Shown here: positions 56,537 to 64,000 of the stretch, in pieces
How the letters are laid out: each line of letters starts with the position of its first letter
Numbering within the stretch: position 1 is the stretch's first letter
From: Bisporella sp. PMI_857
Lineage: Eukaryota > Ascomycota > Leotiomycetes > Helotiales > Helotiaceae
Direction of reading: 5' to 3'
Length of the DNA: 64,000 nucleotides
Assembly: GCA_021307315.1 (NCBI GenBank)
Contig: JAJSPD010000035.1
Location: 248,001 to 312,000, forward strand
The notes under the pieces: model-generated
What the model was told of the DNA's origin: nothing
The model's database searches: none
What the model saw: the letters and a program-made list of their open reading frames with translations, nothing else
Made by a program: the position numbers and the translations under genes

Positions 56537-56952
56537 GCGTTTCTCGATACATGGGATGATGCGTAGATTGGTAAATATTTGTGTATGGAAGGAGGGGTTT
56601 ACGAGCACCCGCTTTTGCGGCGTAAGCGAGAGTTTAAGGGGAAGGGTGGGGCGGGGTGGTGGCTGAGAGGTTATGGTGCGGGTGGGGGGATAGTTGTGAT
56701 GTGAGTAGCATGGTTTTGTTCAGTTTCTAAGGGAAAGATGAGAAATGGGTTTTATGTAGTGGTGGGTGGGATTTGCGGTTGAATATGGGTTAAATCTATA
56801 TGAATATCGGGAGAGAAGGGGGAAGGGTTTATTAGTAGGCTTTTGGACATCAAGGGATGTGCAATTGTGTATATTCGTAGCTCGTTAACTTGTTTGCTTT
56901 TTGCTTTGCCTAGGTGCTGATGTCCCTTTCATAGAAATATCTTGAAGACACG
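56537..56952. other. G-rich intergenic stretch between tRNA-Val and the epimerase gene
   Basis: 416 bp with GGGT/GGTGGG-rich plus-strand sequence near 56640-56700. No gene seen. Confidence 0.4.
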
Positions 56953-58327
56953 TTACTTAGTCCCGAACTCCCAGGATCCTTCCCAGAGATACTTCTGACC
57001 AGGACCAAAGATCTGCTTGTCAAGTCTCTTCCACTCGGGACTGCATTCACATTAGCCACCTATCCTGCTCATCCAGTTACAGAAAGGATTACTCACTGAT
57101 TAATCCCATCAATCCAGTCATGCGCCTCGATAGCCACACACCCGCTACTCTTCACATTCCCGTTGCCACCCACCCGTCCTTGCGTGCTCTTGACCTTGAT
57201 ACCCCCATCCATCCAGTAACAGCTATAAACCACGATCCCCGCCTGGTTCGTCCTGAAGCTCGCGCTGATCCCGCTCCACTCACTCTTCAGTTTCGCCACT
57301 ACGCTCTTCTTGCTGGGGACATTATCGAGCAACCACTCTCCGTTATAGCCCGTGCAGGCCCCGCCACAGTGACCCTGGAAACCAGGGCGCCCAGTTGCGA
57401 ACCCGAGTTGGTGCGGTGCAGACCAGAAGTCGTCGGATGAGTCCACAGGGATGGTAATTATTTCGCCAGTGGGAAGGGCGCCTGCGTCGGCGGCAAGGTT
57501 ACGCTTGGAGTAGGGCAGGTGTAGGGTATGGTTCCAGATCAGGTCGGTGGAAGGGTTGGCGAAGGCGTCGAGGTTGAAGTAGGGATGTTGGGTTACCATG
57601 ATGGGTGTTCGGACATCTGGCGAAACGGCGTTGATCTCGATGTTCCATGTGTTTTTCGTCAACGTGTAGGTGACATTTGCCTCAACACGGCCAGGCACTA
57701 CAATTTTCCGAATCAGCTCTCCGCTACAATACCTCCTTTCTTCTGAACATTCATTCACTTACTACCAGTTGAGTTCGCGGGATCATGGATCGAAAATGTA
57801 ATAGAATCGGATGAAACCGCAGTTAAGTTCCAGAAACGGTACGACCAGTTGTTTGGTCCGCTGTGCAGAGTGTTATTCCCATCATTCTGTGGGGTGTGAT
57901 AGGTCACGCCATCCAGAGTGAAGGTCCCGTGGCCGATGCGGTTTGCGTAGCGTCCCGGGATCGCGGCATAGACGGGGTGGTTTGGATCGACGGCTATGTA
58001 GCATTATGTCAGCGAGTGGATCGAAGTAACCAGGACATAAGGGCTTACGATAGTATGATGCATTGTCGTAGCCAAGAATCACGTCTCTTTCCACGCCATT
58101 CTTATCTTTCACAAAGAGGTTGGTGAGGGTGGCGGCGTAAGGAATAAACTGCGCAAGAAATCAGCAAAGTTCTGTTTTCCACAAAATAGATTAAAATAAA
58201 ATGTCCTTACCTGTGCTCTAATACCCGGCGCGGTCAAAGTATACTTCCCGTCTGGACCCGGAGGCGGCAAGTCCGCGCACGAAACTACAGCAGCAACTGC
58301 CGCCCAAACAGCTAGCTTAAACTGCAT
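56953..58327 (-). CDS. Secreted aldose 1-epimerase (galactose mutarotase)
   Basis: 378 residues in five exons: 58211-58327, 58049-58148, 57763-57993, 57097-57697, 56953-57040. Interconverts alpha and beta anomers of galactose, glucose or similar sugars. A signal peptide (about 1-18, ending VVSCA) marks it as secreted, unlike the cytosolic Gal10-type enzyme. Family motifs recovered across introns are IPGRYANRIGHG, NTLHSGPNNW (substrate His, about 116), TQHPYFNL (catalytic His, about 187) and the C-terminal HPEWKRLDKQIFGPG with YLWEGSWEFGTK. The catalytic glutamate is probably in one of the C-terminal glutamate-containing segments, but I cannot assign it surely. The donor of intron 3 could be GTAGTA or GTAAGT three bases later; the latter gives the family-like TGMPGRV. 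Confidence 0.88.
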
Positions 58328-59217
58328 CTTTTAATTCCAGAGTCAATCCTCAAATATACCTCTTGAGCAGATCCTTTCGCAAAATCAAACACGCGGGGTC
58401 CATCAACATCTTAAATGCTGAGCCAACGTCAGCACAGGTGTCCAACATGTCAGTTACCGGTACAACGGTTCGATGACCGCCAGCTTTACCCGACAGGTGC
58501 CTGGGCGGGAGAAACATTCATCCTCCATAAGCAGAGCGTTAATCTCTCTGAACGTAGCATCCGAGGGGGCATCTCATTTGAGGAACATATCCGGACAGGA
58601 TTAATCTGGGGAAAACGGTGTCACGGGGTGGTATGAGGTGACAAGATAGGGTCCCATCTGCATGAGTCTTGGTTGTCGGTGTCGCCGGATGAGAGGTACT
58701 TGTACATTTTTGTTGGATGGCGAAAAGCTTGATCTGAGCAGGTATATGCAACTGATAGTGGTATGTAGCGAACAAAAATTCATCAGAGCAATATATATTG
58801 ATGTTTAAGATGTTGGATGCGGGGTGTAAAGAGAGGGGTACAGGAGTGCCGAACGTTTTTCCGGCACCTTAAGATTTACCCCTGAATAATATCCAGGGGT
58901 AAATAGCTTAAGCTGAACCACTCGAACTATCACGCTGTTGGTTTTCATTATTCTAGCTTATTAAGCGCAACAAGATAAGGGTCATGATGCTTGGTTACTG
59001 ACAGAGTTGCACGCGAGAGATACTATGTCTTTAGTGTTACGTTATGCCCCAAGTACCTGGTTGTTCAGAGGGGACGAACGGAAGCCTGACCTTCCCCTTC
59101 CCCCAAATAAAAAGAGATCCATTGTATCCTGAAGCTCAAGAGGGGAAGAGCCATGATATGAAAAAGCACTATAAGACTCATTTAAAGAAACTAACAATCG
59201 CGTTAGGTGATGCTCCC
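58328..59217. other. Intergenic stretch
   Basis: About 0.9 kb holding the epimerase promoter and the 3' flank of the reductase gene. No supported gene. Confidence 0.4.
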
Positions 59218-60360
59218 TCACACACCAAGCTGCTTCTCCAACTCCAAAACCCTCCTCGCCGTATCCCCAAATGTTTCGTCTGCGCTCCTCAACTTTAGGT
59301 CCAGCTTTTCATTCCAATCATGCACGTCACCAAATAAAGGCACCTTGGCTACCTCATCATTTTCCTTTGGCAATCTTCCTTTGAGTTCAGGAACGGATTT
59401 GAAGGAGTTAACCGCAATGGTTGTAGAGTATGAAAGACCGCCAACGAGGAAACGTTTGTTGAATACCTCAGGAGTTGTGAGACTTTTAATATGTGCTGTT
59501 GCAAGATCGCGGACGTCAATCTTCATCCTGTTAGCTCCATTCGCTTTCGATGGAAATGAGATGATAGTTGGAAATGAGTGTACTTACATAGCTAGGGAAT
59601 GATGTAGGGGGGACAACCTCAAATGTTCCATTAAACAACTCATATAACCTATCCGTTGAGTAATTCATCTTCTTTACGCTCTTGATAGGCTGTATAGGCG
59701 GTCCGAAGATGAGGGCTGGTAAGAGGACGGAGACGCTATATGCTGGTTTCTCATCCTCCACGTACTTCCAGATCGCCTTCTCAGCCTCCGCTTTGGAGAC
59801 GCAGTAAGAGATATATGGATTCTGCACCTCAATAGCGTCTTTGATCGCAAGGGGCAGCCATGCGTTGGAATCATAGACACGTTCTCCGACATCCTGGCCC
59901 GTGGTAACAGCATTGATTGACCCCGTCACCACAATAGCCTTCAAACTCTTGCCGTACTTGGTGGCTGACTTGAGAATCTCAAGAGCTCTGATATATTGTT
60001 AGCCTAGTTCTTGATATTATAGGAAGCACCGAAAGGAAGGACCTACGAATCAACGCCCGGTTTCAGAAAATCCCTCTCAAAATCTGTATTCCGCTCATCA
60101 TCCAGCAGCGGCGCCGCAGAATGGATCACATAATCCACATCATGCTCGTGGAATACTTCATCCCAGACTCCTGCTTTGGTATAATCGGCGACAGGAACAA
60201 ACTTCAACTTTGAAGCCCATTCTGGGTGCAAATCCAATATCTCCTTACCTTTGGTGGCGGCGCGCACGGAACCTACGATATCGTGGCCTGAGGAGATGAG
60301 GGCATCAATTATATGTGCGGCAACGAAGCCATTCGCGCCTGTGACGAGTGTTGTTGGCAT
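59218..60360 (-). CDS. NAD(P)H-dependent extended SDR aldehyde/ketone reductase, Gre2-like
   Basis: 338 residues in three exons: 60047-60360, 59588-59987, 59218-59520. Rossmann cofactor motif TGANGFVAAHI (about 6-16), SVRAATKGK after the second strand (the basic residues favour NADPH), DYVIHSAAPL, VVTGSINAV with the active Ser, and catalytic Y-x-x-x-K in YISYCVSKAEAEKAIW (about 166/170). The last splice uses acceptor GAAG at 59521, because this alone restores FPSYIDVRDLATAHIKSL. The family (dihydroflavonol-4-reductase-like; yeast Gre2) reduces methylglyoxal, isovaleraldehyde and other carbonyls. The physiological substrate is unknown. Confidence 0.88.
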
Positions 60361-61089
60361 CTTAACATTTGCCTTACAGATAGGAAAGAGAAGCAAGTAC
60401 GGAGTCCTATAATGCTTCGTGAATAATTTACTTTGAGTGGAAAATGGATATAAGAAGAAGCTAGTTAAGATCAGAAGGCAAAAAGGGCAGACGAGAGAAA
60501 GGACTACCCCTTTTTATAATTGTTATTTGTAGAATATCTAGGCTTGCGTATTTTCTGTATTTTTCTTGGCACCCCATCTTTCAACGCAAAGTCATTATTC
60601 AGCAAGGAGTTGCATAGCCTATCTGGACTATCACCAGTGTTTTCCATGGAAAAACGCCATTTGTAGCACAACCCGGAAAGCACTACACACCATCTAGATA
60701 AGTCGAGATTTTCAACCAAGCATTGGGGTGGAAGCCAGCTCCACAAGGCGGCCTCTCCAAATGCGGAGAAAGATATTACAGGGATGCGGGCTTCTAGACA
60801 CATTACTGATCTCATGAGATTTGCCCCTGGCATGAATGCTGGGTGCCTTTTATTAGACAGCCTGTTCCAGCCACTTTCCGCAACAGGGCGATTTTTTGTA
60901 AATGTATCTAATGTGAGATACGTTTGGTCTCGTCATTATTTTAAGACAGTTCATATACAAATACGCCGTCCTGGTGTCTTTTTTCCCCTGGCTCGAAAAT
61001 GCCCATGTTCTGGCCGCGCCATAATACTTCCTTATATGATACTAAGCAGCCACGAAAATGCAACGAGTCCATAAAATAAATGTAGCGAA
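60361..61089. other. Intergenic stretch
   Basis: Reductase promoter and 3' flank of the Pot1-type gene. No gene seen; the 109-codon frame at 60504-60833 has no features. Confidence 0.4.
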
Positions 61090-63985
61090 TTAAAACGCCT
61101 TTTTTCCCTTCCCACCTGACTTTGCTCTATTTGCCCTCCCAATTTTGGCAAGACTCTCGGTATCCAGACTTTGATACCACTCCTTCAAAGCCTTAATGTG
61201 GTTCTTCTCTCTAAGATCATACTCGACGGGTGGTCCTCTAACTTCCGGCTCCTCCTCTCCTTCCTTAAAGACTGCCCAGCTACATGCCTCTTTCTTGTCG
61301 CTACGCAACACGAACCCTTTATCCCTACTCGCATGAACCACGAAATTCCGTAACAGCACCCCGTCACCAGCTTTCACAATCGGCAGTGCTTCTTGGAATG
61401 GCCTCGAGATTGTGACTTCTGTCACGCCAGCTGGCGCAGTGGAAGCGTCCGTAATGTGAAATGTGGTATGGTAGTGTCCTAATCCGCTTGCAGACTGGTG
61501 ATACTCGTCAGGTGTAGGCGTTGTCGCAATGGCTAGGATATCCAATGTCTTATTGAGGTGGTATCGTAGAACTTTAAGACCCGTGTAATCGGCGAGCTCA
61601 GTACGCAGGTTGCGGAATAGGCGCAGTTTCAAGTCCATGGTGGGATCATTGGTGCGTAGGTCATAGGTGTGCTTTGTAGGGGAATCCAGGGCGGAAAGGG
61701 CAAGCTCGACACTGGCGTCGTGACCTTTGGATGATTTCTCATTGTCAAGGATGGGAGAGAGACCTTCGAATTCTTTATCGGTGGGTTCGACAGATTTACG
61801 ACTGTGAAGTGGCGTTGCTGAGCGAGAGGCCTTTGGTTGGCTAGATATCGTTTTGCCGGTACGTTGACTTCGCCGAGGATTAACCCGTGCGCTCTCATCT
61901 TGATCGGGAGCCAGATGTATGGAGTCTGCCTTTGCAACTTCCTCTGTCTTTAAGTCAATTACAACGGCAGGCTCAGGACTAGTGCCGATTTTGTATCTGT
62001 GCCCACTTCTGGTCTCAATTGTTAGTGCATCTCCATCACCTTCTTCATCTTCACGTTCGCCGGGAGATGTGCTAATCTCTGCATATTTCTGCGGAGTTGA
62101 TGATTGGTCTATAACAACCTGAAGTTCGGTATTTTGTGGGTCGGGTTCAGCTACCGCTACTTCGATTTGACTCTCATCATCTGACTCGTCTGGAGCAGTG
62201 GTAAAAGATTCTAATACGGCATCTTTCTCTGAAGTTGATTCCTGAGACGCGCTTAGCTTGGTATCTTGGGTGTCTTCGGGCACCGAAAGTGCTCTATCTT
62301 CGTAGACTGGTGTGAAATCTTGTAAGAGCTGTGCAGAAGGAGAAGGTGCGTCAAGGAATTCATCATCTTCCTCGATAGAAGAAGAGTATGCGAGTGGTAG
62401 GTGGGCCGTTTCATCTCTGGTAGGTTGTTGTTCCATAGAAACTTGCGTGGAATATTCATGGGTGCCGTCCAAACCATAAATTTCGCCATCTCTTCCAGGA
62501 GAGAACCTGCGCTGTATAAAGTCATCCACAGCTGAAGCTGGATCGCCAATCACAGGCTCATTCTCAGCCTCAGAATCATCTTCATCATTGCTGGTAGGTG
62601 CGTGATTCTCCTTATCTTGCTCCGCGTCTTGAAGTGCTGCAGCAGGCGAAGGAAGGACCAGATCCGGACTGGTTAAACTATGAGTAATCGCAGTTTCAAC
62701 CCCTGGAACATTCGCGGGAATGTTGACATCGGGTATTTCTGGAACTACGACAGGAGCATGTTCTGGCAGTAGCGATGGCATGTTTTCAAGCGGAGGCCGA
62801 CTGCCAGATCTCGATCTCAATTCGTGCAGTATAGGAGTGGTGGCTGTGGCATAAGCGAGAACGATTTCGTCAGCCTCTATAAATGCGGCGGATCCGATTG
62901 CTTCTCCCGTAGAATAATTTCGAGCTTTAGTCTGCTCCGATGGCTCGTGGTTGCCATCATCGGTGAGAACATCCGCTGGCTCAGTCGTGTCTATGATAGT
63001 GGTTGATTGAATCTCCATCTGTTGCAAGCCATGAGGCTGTTTATGAACGTGAGAATCTGGAGAGTCTGCCAGTATATCATTGTCCGCTTCCAGTGGTTCT
63101 TCCTCAATGTTCTCGATACCGGCGATTTCTTGTTCTCCATTTTGTGGGATTGAGGTTTCCTCTGTTTCCATTAAAGTACCAGTAGTGGTTTCTACTTTCC
63201 CGTGTGAAATTAGAACAGCTCGAACTTTAATATCTGATCAGCTTCAATGAACCCATGTAATTCAAGAAATGCATACCTTCGCCTTCCTTAACAGTGGTGC
63301 AGCCACTTTCGCTCCCATCACCCTCTGCCTGAGCATCCTCCTTGATTTCCTCGTCGCTTTCACTCTCTTCCTCTCTTTGTTGCCCTTCCTCGTCACTATA
63401 ATACATATTTTCTTGAACAAGGCGAGGAGAAGGGCTCCGAGACGGAGAAGTAAGCTTAGCTGTCATTGCCTTGGCAGTCTCTTCATCGTCAGACGACAGT
63501 AGATCAATAACCTCCGGCTTTCCCTGTGCCAACGGTTGTTGGGGCTCTTCCTCTTCTTCGTCATATATCTCCTCATCTTCCATACCCTCATCAGCCTCAA
63601 AATCATCAAATTCGCCTCCTTCGGAATAGTAATCCTCTGAGTTTCGCTCCTCCTCTTCTTCGTCTTCCTCATCATCTGAGTTGTCTCCTTGCTCTCCATA
63701 ATCAGAGAAGCGTCGGCTATGAGTTGGCTGTTCATTCACATACAGCTCCTCATCCTCTTCGTATTCTCCCTCAGAACCATATTCGCCTTGATCATATTCT
63801 TCGCCGAATTCTTCACCCTCTGCATCTTCATCAACCAGAACATTCTCATTCTCCTTGTCAGATTGATCCTCAAACATGCTATGTCCTTGATCTTCTTCGT
63901 CATACTCTCCTTCTTGCTGTTCGCCATCATCATCACTTTCTGTCAAATCAACTGCTGCAGACTGCGCACTATGTGATCGTGACAT
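61090..63985 (-). CDS. Acidic protein with C-terminal Pot1/Cdc13-type OB-fold and SUMO-interaction-like motifs
   Basis: At least 947 residues; exons 63277-63985 and 61090-63224, joined through GEV/RAVLISHG. The N-terminal 250 residues are extremely acidic (runs of E and D). They contain two short hydrophobic-acidic motifs resembling SUMO-interaction motifs, AVDLTESDDD (about 11-20) and VIDLLSSDDEE (about 160-170). A long disordered middle follows. Residues about 760-885 form a telomeric single-strand DNA-binding-type OB-fold: LRTELADYTGLKVLRYHLNK, ILAIATTPTPDEYHQS, YHTTFHITD, IVKAGDGVLLRNFVV. A basic Lys/Gly tail ends it. The frame is open upstream of 63985 to the window end, so the true start may lie outside. 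A telomere or ssDNA role is inference from the fold. Confidence 0.75.
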
Positions 63986-64000
63986 GACAGTAGATTGTGC

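Overview
This is nuclear DNA of a filamentous ascomycete (Pezizomycotina). The protein families look most like those of Leotiomycetes such as the Botrytis/Sclerotinia group, but that placement is inference. Genes carry short introns of about 49-113 nt with GTAAGT/GTATGT-type donors and CTAAC-like branch sites. Intergenic DNA is AT-rich and holds many homopolymer and microsatellite tracts. No operons, CRISPR arrays or complete transposons were seen. All exon structures were worked out by eye from frame, splice consensus and family resemblance.

Layout. 0-7.1 kb is gene-dense: the 3' part of a family-2 glycosyltransferase, an Axl2-like cadherin-type polarity receptor, an Efm6-like lysine methyltransferase, and sedoheptulose-1,7-bisphosphatase (Shb17). 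7.1-18.1 kb is gene-poor and looks like a gene graveyard: an esterase remnant, a badly broken long gene, one orphan ORF and one small cysteine-rich gene. 18.1-42 kb holds an FHA-domain tail-anchored protein, an IFRD-type HEAT protein, and a 1,832-residue disordered RS/alanine-glycine repeat protein of the 'involucrin repeat' type. It continues with a Pof1-like nucleotidyltransferase divergent from a steroid-5-alpha-reductase-family protein, an aquaporin with a long N-terminus, an MHYT-domain membrane protein and an unknown four-exon gene. 42-43.5 kb is Cia1, the cytosolic Fe-S assembly WD40 protein. 43.5-56.4 kb is dominated by an RGS-domain gene with several kilobases of non-coding DNA on each side. 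The RGS frame is split by a single in-frame TGA. 56.4-64 kb holds tRNA-Val(AAC), a secreted aldose 1-epimerase, a Gre2-like reductase, and an acidic protein with a Pot1/Cdc13-type OB-fold that may run off the window edge.

The genes do not form one pathway. Shared themes are polarity and septal architecture (Axl2-like, involucrin-repeat protein), signalling (RGS, MHYT, FHA), and housekeeping metabolism (Shb17, epimerase, Pof1-like, Cia1). The strongest leads are the in-frame TGA in the RGS locus, the repeated 'YxxDExGRK + Ala/Gly helix' module in the 1,832-residue protein, the SUMO-interaction-like motifs on the Pot1-type protein, and the 11-kb graveyard.
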